Below, one piece after another: positions 53,179 through 61,250 of a stretch of 64,000 nt of DNA. Both the position numbers and the translations under genes were made by a program. Below the pieces are notes generated by a model. The model had not been told where the DNA came from, did no database searches, and saw nothing but the letters and a program-made list of their open reading frames with translations. This DNA is from PCC-9228 sp964477525 (GTDB lineage: Bacteria; Cyanobacteriota; Cyanobacteriia; Cyanobacteriales; PCC-9228), in the NCBI GenBank assembly GCA_964477525.1, contig CAYZHY010000002.1, positions 33,783 to 97,782 on the forward strand. The letters run 5' to 3'. The stretch's first letter is position 1, and each line of letters starts with the position of its first letter.

Positions 53179-54222
53179 TTACCGAACAAAAGAAGGCATT
53201 ACTTCAGCAGCGGTGAAAACGCCGTGAATGCGGTGGCGGTGTAGTTTGTAGCCAGCTTTGAGATAGCCAAAAGCCGTACCGCAGACGTTGGCAGCCATGC
53301 TGGTTTCGTCGCCTAACGTGAAAGTATGGGTGGAAATTTTGCCCTCAAAGGTACGACCGGTAATTTTGACGTTGGTACTCAATGGCTTTTGGGGATTGCG
53401 GGTATCGACCACGCCACCTACGGAAACGCGATCGCGAGACACAATTCCTGCCATTTCCAACATCAAATCGTCGGCATGTTCCATATTCTCCAGGGTGAGA
53501 ATGCCATTGGTTTGCTCCAGCAACGCCGCCACCTCTTCATCGGTCATGGCATAAGCCTTTTCCACATCGTAGCCAGGCATGTGGGCAATATCTTCGCGAA
53601 TGGTAGCCCGATAGGCATCCCAATTGGCAATTCCTACGCCAAAAGTAATTTTCACTTCGTGAATTTCGGCATAGCTTTGTGCGGCGACAGCAGCGGCGGC
53701 AGTAAGCAATCCTGGCGTGGCACCGCAACCGGTCATATAGGTAATGCCAGCGTTTTGCAATTCCTCTTTCATAGCCAGGATTTCTTCCATGGCACTGGTG
53801 CGTTTGAGAGCATCGACCAATACGCCTTGCCAACCAGTTTCCATGAGTTTACGCACTACCGAAGCCATAAAGGTATTGGGTAAGTTCGGCAGCGCCAGGA
53901 AATAGCCGTCAACATGGCCAGCGTTGGCGATCGCAGTTTCAATGCTGTTTTCGCTGAGAAAACCGATTTCCGGATCGTTTCCCAAGGAGCCGTACTGCTG
54001 GCAAATCTGGCTGCAGCGATCGGGATCCAACCCTTGGGGATGGCACACATATCCACTTTTATCGGCAGCTACTACCCAACGCATTTCCTGTTTGCCAGAT
54101 AAAAGTCGACTGGCAGCTTGACCCAACCCGCCAAATCCTAAGATTCCTACTCGGATGGGTTCGTTCGTGCTGCGATCGCTGCTGGCTGCGGCCTGTGGTT
54201 GAATAGCCTGATAAGTGCTCAT
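53179..54222 (-). CDS. Saccharopine dehydrogenase-like NAD(P)-binding oxidoreductase
   Basis: About 347 residues. Rossmann motif RVGILGFGGLGQAASRLLSG near residue 25 (core GFGGLGQAA), a central region with TGCGATPGLLTAAAAVAAQ and a C-terminal domain ending VMPSFVR. The fold is that of saccharopine or homospermidine-type reductases. Cyanobacterial relatives are usually annotated only as saccharopine-dehydrogenase-like, and the substrate is unknown. An N-terminal stretch of about 20 Gln/Ala-rich residues is atypical. The ATG is preferred over an earlier TTG. Divergent from the DUF2997 gene. Confidence 0.8.
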   Translation of the reverse strand: MSTYQAIQPQAAASSDRSTNEPIRVGILGFGGLGQAASRLLSGKQEMRWVVAADKSGYVCHPQGLDPDRCSQICQQYGSLGNDPEIGFLSENSIETAIANAGHVDGYFLALPNLPNTFMASVVRKLMETGWQGVLVDALKRTSAMEEILAMKEELQNAGITYMTGCGATPGLLTAAAAVAAQSYAEIHEVKITFGVGIANWDAYRATIREDIAHMPGYDVEKAYAMTDEEVAALLEQTNGILTLENMEHADDLMLEMAGIVSRDRVSVGGVVDTRNPQKPLSTNVKITGRTFEGKISTHTFTLGDETSMAANVCGTAFGYLKAGYKLHRHRIHGVFTAAEVMPSFVR

Positions 54223-54521
54223 TGTCAATTCCAAAAAAAAACTGCTAAATTGCCTAATCCTCGATTATCTATCGATTTTTGCCATTTTGCGTCAATGGTC
54301 ATAATAGATCAAGATTGCCAACAACCTTGACGCTCCCAAATATTTGCGCGAAACTTATCAGATATTAGAGTCCCCTTTTTCCACCTTTATAATTTTTGTT
54401 AAGTTATGAAACGTACCAAGTACATTTGCCACAATTAACTTAATTCAACTTGACCTTGGTAGCAATAGCATAACCTTTTTGCAAACTACCGAGTCCGTTC
54501 CTTCATACTTGGTGAAGCCAT

Positions 54522-54728
54522 ATGGAAACTTTGGAATTTATCATCCATCCAGATGGTCGCGTTCAGGAAAAAGTGACTGGGATCCAAGGCTCTTCTTGTA
54601 CGGAAGTTACCGCCGCCATTGAAGAGCAGCTAGGTTGTGTCCTTTCTCAAGAACGCACCTCTGAGTTTTTTGCACAGCAGTACGAATCTGCAACAGCAAA
54701 AAATCATACCACGCAAAATCAGTGGTAA
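54522..54728 (+). CDS. DUF2997 family protein
   Basis: 68 residues, the usual length. It opens METLEFIIHPDGRVQEKVTG, the family signature, with SCTEVTAAIEEQLG following. Function unknown. It is the first gene of the cluster DUF2997 / DUF1257 / ferredoxin that is conserved in cyanobacteria. Confidence 0.88.
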   Translation: METLEFIIHPDGRVQEKVTGIQGSSCTEVTAAIEEQLGCVLSQERTSEFFAQQYESATAKNHTTQNQW

Positions 54729-54843
54729 ACCTAAGTGGAAACTAGGGATCCACCTTCTCTACCAGCCCATCGAGAGGCTATCTGTTTGGTATTGTTCTTT
54801 GATTTTGTCCGTCAATTTGTTCGTATTCAGCTAAAGGAAGACT

Positions 54844-55230
54844 ATGTCACACTTCAGCCATATCAAAACTCAAATTCGTAACCTTACCTCTCTGGAAACC
54901 GCTTTGCAAGACCTAGGCATTTCTTGGAAATCCGGTCCCCAACCCGTACGTGCCTATGGCGGTCAAACCCGCGACGCCGAAGTCGTCATCGAACAATCCA
55001 ATGGCTACGATATCGGGTTCTGCTGGAATGGTGAAGAGTACGAACTTGTGGCGGATTTGCAATACTGGAAACAACCTTGGACGGTCAATGGGTTTCTCAA
55101 TCAAGTAACCCAACGGTATGCCTACCACACGGTGGTTAGCGAATCGTCCAAGCAAGGATTTCAAGTTGCCGAACAGCAAAAGAACGAAGATGGCAGCATG
55201 CATCTAGTTCTGCAGCGTTGGAGTGCGTAA
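54844..55230 (+). CDS. Ycf35 / DUF1257 family protein
   Basis: 128 residues. It opens MSHFSHIKTQIRNLTSLETAL, then ALQDLGISWK and the core YDIGFCWNGEEYELVADLQYW. Ycf35 is encoded in some red-algal plastids and in cyanobacteria, with no established function. Its stop overlaps the ferredoxin start (TAATG), so the two are translationally coupled. Confidence 0.9.
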   Translation: MSHFSHIKTQIRNLTSLETALQDLGISWKSGPQPVRAYGGQTRDAEVVIEQSNGYDIGFCWNGEEYELVADLQYWKQPWTVNGFLNQVTQRYAYHTVVSESSKQGFQVAEQQKNEDGSMHLVLQRWSA

Positions 55231-55697
55231 TGTCGGATGCTATGACACCAGACAACAACGAAGCCGTCGAACGTTCTGGCATGGAACCAGAACTTGGCGG
55301 TGCTTTACGAAACCATAGCGAACGATCTGGTATGGAACCGGAGCTAGGGGGAGCGTTGCGGCAGCAGGGCGTTTATGTAGACGAACTCACCTGCATAGGC
55401 TGCAAGCATTGCGCTCACGTAGCTCGCAATACCTTTTATATCGAACCAGACTACGGTCGTTCCCGCGTCGTGCGGCAAGATGGCGATCCGGAAGAAGTAA
55501 TCCAAGAAGCCATTGATACTTGTCCGGTCAACTGCATTCATTGGGTTGATTACGAAGAACTGAAGCGGTTAGAAGCCGAACGTCAGTATCAAGTGGTGCC
55601 TATTGCCGGAATGCCCATCGAACGGGGAGCCATTCATGCTGCCAGCCGTCGCCGCAAACAAAATCAAACGAGTCACGGCCAAGCTCCCCAAAAATAG
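55230..55697 (+). CDS. Ferredoxin-like 4Fe-4S protein with a duplicated N-terminal motif
   Basis: 155 residues. After an N-terminus of about 13 residues, two copies of ERSGMEPELGGALR follow, 17 residues apart. The [4Fe-4S] domain (about 50-105) opens VYVDELTCIGCKHCAHVA, with ligands C-x-x-C-x-x-C and a distal C in DTCPVNCIHWVD. A basic C-terminal tail (ASRRRKQNQTSHG) closes it. Start and stop overlap with the preceding ycf35-like gene as TAATG. The duplicated motif occurs, from memory, in relatives in other cyanobacteria. Electron-transfer partner unknown. Confidence 0.9.
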   Translation: MSDAMTPDNNEAVERSGMEPELGGALRNHSERSGMEPELGGALRQQGVYVDELTCIGCKHCAHVARNTFYIEPDYGRSRVVRQDGDPEEVIQEAIDTCPVNCIHWVDYEELKRLEAERQYQVVPIAGMPIERGAIHAASRRRKQNQTSHGQAPQK

Positions 55698-55850
55698 GTA
55701 GAATTTTACCTGAATTTATGGTTTTTTCCAGAAATCCTCAATGGCTGCCATAGTCATTGGGGATTTTACTGGTTTTTTTCTTGCTTTCATGCGATCGCGT
55801 CCCAAGTACCGATTGTCCGGACCGTCGCTGTTTTTTTTTCATGGATACGA

Positions 55851-57284
55851 ATGACTCAAGATACCGTTTCCACGCCAACTCCCAACCCCGGAAAACTCTC
55901 CTTTTGGACCAAATTGGCTTTTGGTGCTGGCGATTTATCTCCAGCTCTAACCGCCAATTTGCAGGTCTTCTTGCTACTGCCTTTTTTAACTGATGTGGCT
56001 GGTTTGCCAGCAGCTTGGGCAGGAAGTGTTTTGATGCTAGGAAAAGTTTCCGATGCCGTCAATGACCCAATTATAGGGGTTTTAAGCGATCGCACCCGCA
56101 GTCGCTGGGGAAGGCGATATCCTTGGATAATATTCGGAGCCGTTCCTTTTGCTATCTTCTTTTTCCTGCAATGGCTGATTCCCCCATTTGAAAGTACAAT
56201 CGCTTTATTTTGGTACTACCTCATTGTTGGCATCCTGTTTAATTTAGCCTACACTGTCGTTAACCTTCCCTACACGGCACTAACCCCAGAACTAACGCGC
56301 GATTATCACGAACGTACCAACCTCAATCGCTTTCGCTTCACTTTTTCCATCGGTGGCAGTATCTTATCTTTGGTCGTGGCTTCTGGTATCTCCCTCCTCA
56401 TTGAAGATCCCCAACAGCGATACTTGACCATCGGAGCTGCTTTCGGTCTTTTTTCCATTATTCCCCTCTATTGGTGTGTCTGGGGAACCAAAACCAGAGC
56501 CGAGCAAATGCAGGCCACTCACCCATCATCGGAACAACCCACCTCCATTCCCTTCAAAAAACAGCTGCAAATTGTCTTCACCAACCGTCCTTTTCTCTTC
56601 GTAATGGGAATTTACCTATTTTCCTGGCTTGCCGTCCAAATTACTGCTACGACCTTGAAATACTATATCGATAGTTGGATGGGATTGTCCGAGACCAGTT
56701 TTTACACATTGGCAGTTACGGTTCAAGGAACGGCCATGGTCATGCTTTCGGTTTGGAGTCCCCTAACCCGCAAAATGGGGAAAAAAGCCGTATACTACAT
56801 GGGAATTGTCATGTGGATAATGGCACAGGGGGGATTGTTTTTCCTGCAACCGGACCAAGTTGCTCTCATGTACGTTCTCGCCGTTATAGCTGGTTTCGGT
56901 GTTTCTACAGCCTATTTAATTCCTTGGTCCATGTTGCCGGATGTCATCGAACTCGACGAACTCAACACCGGTCAGCGACGGGAAGGGGTTTTCTACGCCT
57001 TTATGGTTGTCCTGCAAAAGATGGGATTGGCAATAGGACTGTTTCTGGTGGGACAGGCCTTGGATCTAGCGGGATATATTGAAGGTACTGCTGGACAAGC
57101 CGCCGCACAACCGGATTCAGCATTGTTGGTGATTCGCTTGGCTATCGGACCCGTTCCCACGCTTTGTTTGATTGGTGGTATGGTCCTTGCCTATTTTTAT
57201 CCCATTACCAAAGAAAAACACGAGGAAATTTTATTGCGCCTGCAAAACAAAGACCAAACAACCCACCCATCCGACATTGGGTAG
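55851..57284 (+). CDS. MFS transporter of the GPH (glycoside-pentoside-hexuronide:cation symporter) family
   Basis: 477 residues with about twelve membrane helices. It opens with LSFWTKLAFGAGDLSPALTA; KVSDAVNDPIIGVLSDRTRSRWGRR is the GPH cytoplasmic loop (core SDAVNDPIIGVLSDRT). ELTRDYHERTNLNRFRF and SMLPDVIELDELNTGQRREG match the second and third family motifs. It imports sugars or glycosides with Na+ or H+; the substrate is unknown. The last six codons and the TAG stop lie inside a MITE-like element. No sugar-catabolic gene is adjacent. Confidence 0.92.
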   Translation: MTQDTVSTPTPNPGKLSFWTKLAFGAGDLSPALTANLQVFLLLPFLTDVAGLPAAWAGSVLMLGKVSDAVNDPIIGVLSDRTRSRWGRRYPWIIFGAVPFAIFFFLQWLIPPFESTIALFWYYLIVGILFNLAYTVVNLPYTALTPELTRDYHERTNLNRFRFTFSIGGSILSLVVASGISLLIEDPQQRYLTIGAAFGLFSIIPLYWCVWGTKTRAEQMQATHPSSEQPTSIPFKKQLQIVFTNRPFLFVMGIYLFSWLAVQITATTLKYYIDSWMGLSETSFYTLAVTVQGTAMVMLSVWSPLTRKMGKKAVYYMGIVMWIMAQGGLFFLQPDQVALMYVLAVIAGFGVSTAYLIPWSMLPDVIELDELNTGQRREGVFYAFMVVLQKMGLAIGLFLVGQALDLAGYIEGTAGQAAAQPDSALLVIRLAIGPVPTLCLIGGMVLAYFYPITKEKHEEILLRLQNKDQTTHPSDIG

Positions 57285-57607
57285 GTCAAATAGACTCACC
57301 GATATTCGATCGAGTTTCCCCTCGTGGAAAGGCTCCGGCTTGGTCTTTGAGAAACGAAAGAAAAAAAGCGAAATTTTTTCCCACGATCGCCCCAAATATG
57401 GTATTTTATTAGTAGACACTTTTAGATAATGGGAATAGACGCAATTTTTAAACAAAAGACACTATTACCATTATTCATATTATATGTCAAAAATCCCCCA
57501 AAATCAATACCCCCTTGCCAAAAAAATTTCACTTTTCCCATCGGGGGGATTTCAAAGCCAAAATCTATTGAGAATTGAGAATAGATATGGAACTGCGGAA
57601 TGTGGGA
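57270..57607. mobile_element. MITE-like non-autonomous element, copy 2
   Basis: About 338 bp, aligned with the element at 11989-12306 over its whole length, with small insertions. Its left end TCCGACATTGGGTAG lies inside the end of the GPH transporter gene; the right end is the complement of TCCCACATTCCGCAG. The two ends match in 11 of 15 positions, less than in copy 1, and no clean target duplication is left, so this copy is older or more decayed. No ORF is conserved. Confidence 0.7.
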
Positions 57608-57835
57608 TCATCCTAGCTCTGGTTACAAGATGCTAATTGCATTTATCAAAAAAATTGAACAAAAACATAGCATTTCCGCCCATCTTGTTACAAAATATGA
57701 AGTAGAGGCGAACAACCGTTTGCCCCTACTCATTAGTCATTTGTCCTTTGAAGGTGGCAGGTAGTCGGATTGGCGAAGTCTATATTGAATGGACCGCTAT
57801 TCCCCGTCTCCTGTCCCTCCTTCATTTTTTTTCTT
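57608..57835. other. Rest of the transporter-to-hydrolase intergenic region
   Basis: Together with the element before it this is about 550 bases without a gene. It contains the palindrome at 57702-57729 and the promoter of the hydrolase gene. Confidence 0.5.
57702..57729. repeat. GTAGAGGCGAAC-type intergenic palindrome
   Basis: GTAGAGGCGAAC faces GTTTGCCCCTAC across 4 bases (10 of 12 pairing, by eye). It belongs to the same class of cyanobacterial GGGGCG palindromes as 12361-12385. Confidence 0.55.
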
Positions 57836-58741
57836 ATGGCTGAAACTTCTTCTCTCAAAACCACAAAAACCCAACAATGGTTCTGGCGTGGCTATTCCAT
57901 TTGCTACCAAACCCAAGGAAATAGCGGTCCGGCTATCGTCCTCGTTCACGGTTTTGGTGCTTCTTCCGGACACTGGCGAAAAAATATTCCCGAACTTGCC
58001 ACCCACTCTCGGGTCTACGCCATCGATCTATTAGGTTTTGGCGGTTCTGCCAAACCGACCCCCAGCAACGAAATTAGCTATACCTTTGAAACTTGGGGAC
58101 AGCAAATTGGCGATTTTTGCCGGGAAGTTGTAGGAACCCCTGCCTTTTTGGTTGGCAACTCCATTGGCAGCATTGCCGCCATGCAAGCAGCGGTAGACTA
58201 TCCCGATATAGCTTTGGGAGTGGCTTTAATTAATTGTTCCCTGCGAATGCTGCACGAACGTCGCCAACAAAATATTTCTTGGGGACGTAGGATAGGAACG
58301 CAAATGATGCAAAATATGCTGTCGGTTCGTTGGTTTGGCAGATGGTTTTACCGACAAGTGGCAACCCCCAACTCGGTACGCAAAATTTTGCTGCAGGCTT
58401 ACAAACGACCCGAAGCTGTAACCGACGAGTTGGTGGATTTGATCATGCAGCCGGCTAGAGAACCGGAAGCTGCGGATGTGTTTTTGGCTTTTACTCGCTA
58501 TTGTCAAGGACCGCTGCCGGAAGATTTGTTGCCGAAATTGCCTTGTCCGGCCATTGTCATTTGGGGAACGGCCGATCCTTGGGAACCTGTAGATATGGGG
58601 AGAAAACTGGCAGCGTTCGATACGGTGGAACGGTTTGTGCCTGTGGAAGGTATGGGACACTGTCCCCAAGATGAGGCACCGGAGTTGGTCAATCCTATTT
58701 TAACCGAGTGGATGGAAAACCCGAAGCGATCGCGTTTATGA
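57836..58741 (+). CDS. Alpha/beta hydrolase
   Basis: 301 residues. IVLVHGFGASSGHWRKN (oxyanion hole), nucleophile elbow VGNSIGSIAA (Ser at about residue 112), acid in WGTADPWEP and His in GMGHCPQDEAP. The ATG giving MAETSSLKTTK is the likely start; an in-frame ATG 22 codons earlier has a hydrophobic stretch. Relatives in plants and algae include pheophytinase-like enzymes, so a chlorophyll-related esterase is possible, but unproven. The stop overlaps the maf stop on the other strand by a few bases. Confidence 0.88.
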   Translation: MAETSSLKTTKTQQWFWRGYSICYQTQGNSGPAIVLVHGFGASSGHWRKNIPELATHSRVYAIDLLGFGGSAKPTPSNEISYTFETWGQQIGDFCREVVGTPAFLVGNSIGSIAAMQAAVDYPDIALGVALINCSLRMLHERRQQNISWGRRIGTQMMQNMLSVRWFGRWFYRQVATPNSVRKILLQAYKRPEAVTDELVDLIMQPAREPEAADVFLAFTRYCQGPLPEDLLPKLPCPAIVIWGTADPWEPVDMGRKLAAFDTVERFVPVEGMGHCPQDEAPELVNPILTEWMENPKRSRL

Positions 58742-59335
58742 AGGTTGCCAGTAATCGGTGGGGTCGTAACCGAGTTCTTGCAGCATTTCCCGCAGCAAAG
58801 GCAAACTCAAACCAATGACATTGGTATGGCAGCCAGCAATTTTTTCCACAAACAAACCACCTTTGCCTTCCAAAGCAAAATTGCCGGCACATTTTAGCGG
58901 TTCGCCGGTGTCCACATACGCTTCAATCTGGCGATCGCTAATTCTAGCAAAGGTGACCTGGGTAATTTGATGGCGAACCAACGTTTTTTGCTGGCGGGTA
59001 TCGATGGTGGCATGGCCGGTATAGAGAAACCCCGTATCCCCCCGCATTTGCTGCCAACGAGCGATCGCTTCTTCTCTGGTAGCCGGTTTTCCTTGAATTT
59101 CGCCACAAACCACCAATACCGAATCGCATCCGGCGACAATCGCATCGGCAAATTCCTCAGCCACGGTTTCTGCCTTGGATTTCGCCAGTTTTTCCACCAA
59201 AAGTTCGGGATGTACCTCGGAAATCGTCGATTCGTCAAAATTGCTGGGACGAACAACCGGATCGATTCCAATATTTTGTAACAAACGCCTTCTAGCTGGG
59301 GAAGCCGAAGCCAGAACAAATGTAGGAATAGCCAT
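58736..59335 (-). CDS. Maf-like nucleotide pyrophosphatase
   Basis: 199 residues. The hallmark FVLASASPARRRLLQNIG is at residue 7, followed by VVRPSNFDEST, ELVEKLAKSKAETV-like (here LVEKLAKSKAET) and ADAIVAGCDSVLV. The Maf/HAM1-like fold hydrolyses non-canonical or methylated nucleoside triphosphates (dTTP/UTP pyrophosphatase in characterised members). Convergent with the alpha/beta hydrolase, sharing six bases, and 45 bases downstream of cyanoP on the same strand. Confidence 0.93.
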   Translation of the reverse strand: MAIPTFVLASASPARRRLLQNIGIDPVVRPSNFDESTISEVHPELLVEKLAKSKAETVAEEFADAIVAGCDSVLVVCGEIQGKPATREEAIARWQQMRGDTGFLYTGHATIDTRQQKTLVRHQITQVTFARISDRQIEAYVDTGEPLKCAGNFALEGKGGLFVEKIAGCHTNVIGLSLPLLREMLQELGYDPTDYWQPS

Positions 59336-59380
59336 TAGCAGTTTGCCAGTACAGCAACGGAAACAGCAAAGATTTCTAAC

Positions 59381-59929
59381 CTAGTATACCGAAAAAGAAT
59401 TGACCACCGCTTGAAACTTATCCTTCATTTTTTCCCAACGTCTTTGGGGAGTGGAAATATTAAACGTAAACAGTTTGCCGCGACTAACAGCAACGCTAGC
59501 CAAATTGTGGCGGGATTCGCGATCGTCAAAATCTACCTTATACTCCAATAAATAGTAAGTATGTTCCGGAGTTTCCTTGGAACCAACACTTACCAACTCC
59601 GCTTGACGATTGGCATTGGGATTAGAAATAGCCGATTTGGCAATATTTTGTCCCACTTCCGTAGGCGTTCCCAAATCTTGCAAACTTTGTCCCTCGGGAA
59701 CCTCACCAATCACCACGCTCAAATTTTCCGACCGTTCGATTAAATCTCGCATCACCAAATCGGGTCCGTTGCCACTAACCTCCACCGGAATCCAACCATT
59801 GGGATAGAGAAATTCGTACCCGGCACGAGAATCCACATAGCTTTTCAGTTCCGAAGTCGGCGAGTTAGAACAGGCAGTTAAACTCAAACCAACGAACAGC
59901 AGGCAAATAGCCACAATTCGTTTCCACAT
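59381..59929 (-). CDS. psbP: PsbP-like lipoprotein CyanoP (photosystem II)
   Basis: About 182 residues. The signal peptide ends in a lipobox LTAC (AICLLFVGLSLTACSNS), so a thylakoid lumen lipoprotein. The PsbP fold follows: GYEFLYPNGWIPVEV, PDLVMRDLIERSENLSVVIG and YYLLEYKVDFDDRESRHN. CyanoP assists early photosystem II assembly and is usually not a stoichiometric subunit of the mature complex. The ATG is preferred over an upstream TTG. maf follows after 45 bases on the same strand. Confidence 0.93.
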   Translation of the reverse strand: MWKRIVAICLLFVGLSLTACSNSPTSELKSYVDSRAGYEFLYPNGWIPVEVSGNGPDLVMRDLIERSENLSVVIGEVPEGQSLQDLGTPTEVGQNIAKSAISNPNANRQAELVSVGSKETPEHTYYLLEYKVDFDDRESRHNLASVAVSRGKLFTFNISTPQRRWEKMKDKFQAVVNSFSVY

Positions 59930-60035
59930 AAACCGATCCAAAATCAATCTAAATTATCATTGCGTCTTTTCTTATCGTATCGGCAAGCAGCCACGCCGTT
60001 AATAGCTATCCTACGCTTTTAGCTACCAGCAACTA

Positions 60036-61094
60036 TTAAAGCAAATCCCGATAGTTCGGATTTTCCTGTAGCTGCTGGAGCAATTTTTTAATATCTTGGG
60101 AACGTTCTTTGCTAGCCACCAGGGTAATGTTGCCATCGCGAACCACAATGGTATCTTCCAATCCCAACGTGACAATGGTTTCGTTTTCGTCGGTGGCGAA
60201 GAAAATATTCCCTTGCGAATCCAATCCCTGATGCTGGGCCAGTTCTACGTTGCCAGCTTTGCTTTCTAGCAAGCGTTCTAAGGCGTTCCAATCTCCCACA
60301 TCGTCCCAACCAAAATTCACTGGCAATACAGTGGCGAGGGAAGTTTTTTCCATTAAGGCATAATCAATGCTGGTTTTTGGTAGTTGCGAATAGGCAGCAA
60401 CGCCTTGTTGAAGTAGCGGATTGACAATATCGGGAACGTACTTACCCAATTCTTGCAAGACCACTTCCACGCGGAAGATAAAGATACCGCTGTTCCAACT
60501 GTAACGACCGGTTTCTATAAATTCCGTGGCTTTTTGGCGGTTGGGTTTTTCGGTAAAGCGATTTACCCTATATATGGGACATCCGTCCACGGTTTCTAAA
60601 GCTTCTCCCTGTTCGATGTATCCATACCCGGTGGCTGGATAGCTGGGTTGAACGCCTAAAGTAGCGATCGCATTTTGATTAGCAGCGTGTTGGCTGGCTG
60701 CTTGTAAGGTATGTTGAAAGGTAGAAATATCGTCAATCCAATGGTCTGCTGGAAAAAATCCTACGACGGTATCTTGACCGTAGCGGCGTTTGAGTTCTAC
60801 AGCGGTCCATGCAACAGCAGCGGCAGTATCCCGACGATCGGGTTCCACTAATATATTATCTTCTGGCAAATTGGGTAGCTGTTCGCGAACGCCATCGGCA
60901 ACCATTTCTGAGGTAATTACCCACAACTCTTGCCAACCACCAACCAACGGCAACAAGCGATTGGCAGTGGCTTGTAACAAACTGGTACCGCTGCCGTCGA
61001 GGGATAAGAATTGTTTGGGACGGTGTTGGCGACTAACCGGCCAAAACCGTTCGCCTTTTCCACCAGCAAGGATAACGGGAATGAATGATGGCAT
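60036..61094 (-). CDS. manC: Mannose-1-phosphate guanylyltransferase (GDP-mannose pyrophosphorylase)
   Basis: 352 residues, the monofunctional length. The nucleotidyltransferase signature PVILAGGKGERFWPVSRQHRPKQFLSL is at the start (core GGKGERFWPVSR and KQF). AGFFPADHWI-like GFFPADHWIDD, FTEKPNRQKATEFI and NFGWDDVGDWNAL are family motifs. GDP-mannose feeds exopolysaccharide, GDP-fucose and glycan synthesis. No isomerase domain is fused. It is divergent from the LCP gene 156 bases away and precedes psbP on its strand by about 90 bases. Confidence 0.93.
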   Translation of the reverse strand: MPSFIPVILAGGKGERFWPVSRQHRPKQFLSLDGSGTSLLQATANRLLPLVGGWQELWVITSEMVADGVREQLPNLPEDNILVEPDRRDTAAAVAWTAVELKRRYGQDTVVGFFPADHWIDDISTFQHTLQAASQHAANQNAIATLGVQPSYPATGYGYIEQGEALETVDGCPIYRVNRFTEKPNRQKATEFIETGRYSWNSGIFIFRVEVVLQELGKYVPDIVNPLLQQGVAAYSQLPKTSIDYALMEKTSLATVLPVNFGWDDVGDWNALERLLESKAGNVELAQHQGLDSQGNIFFATDENETIVTLGLEDTIVVRDGNITLVASKERSQDIKKLLQQLQENPNYRDLL

Positions 61095-61250
61095 AGGGAA
61101 TTTTTACTCTTGATTTTGCGAACTTCCATCCCAAAATAACTCGATTTCTAGAATTTCTGGTAAGACCTATCCTATCCCTATGCTAGAGTTGCTTGTCACT
61201 GGCATACTCGCTGGGATGGCGAGAAACATTAAGCAATCGAACGAATTTTT

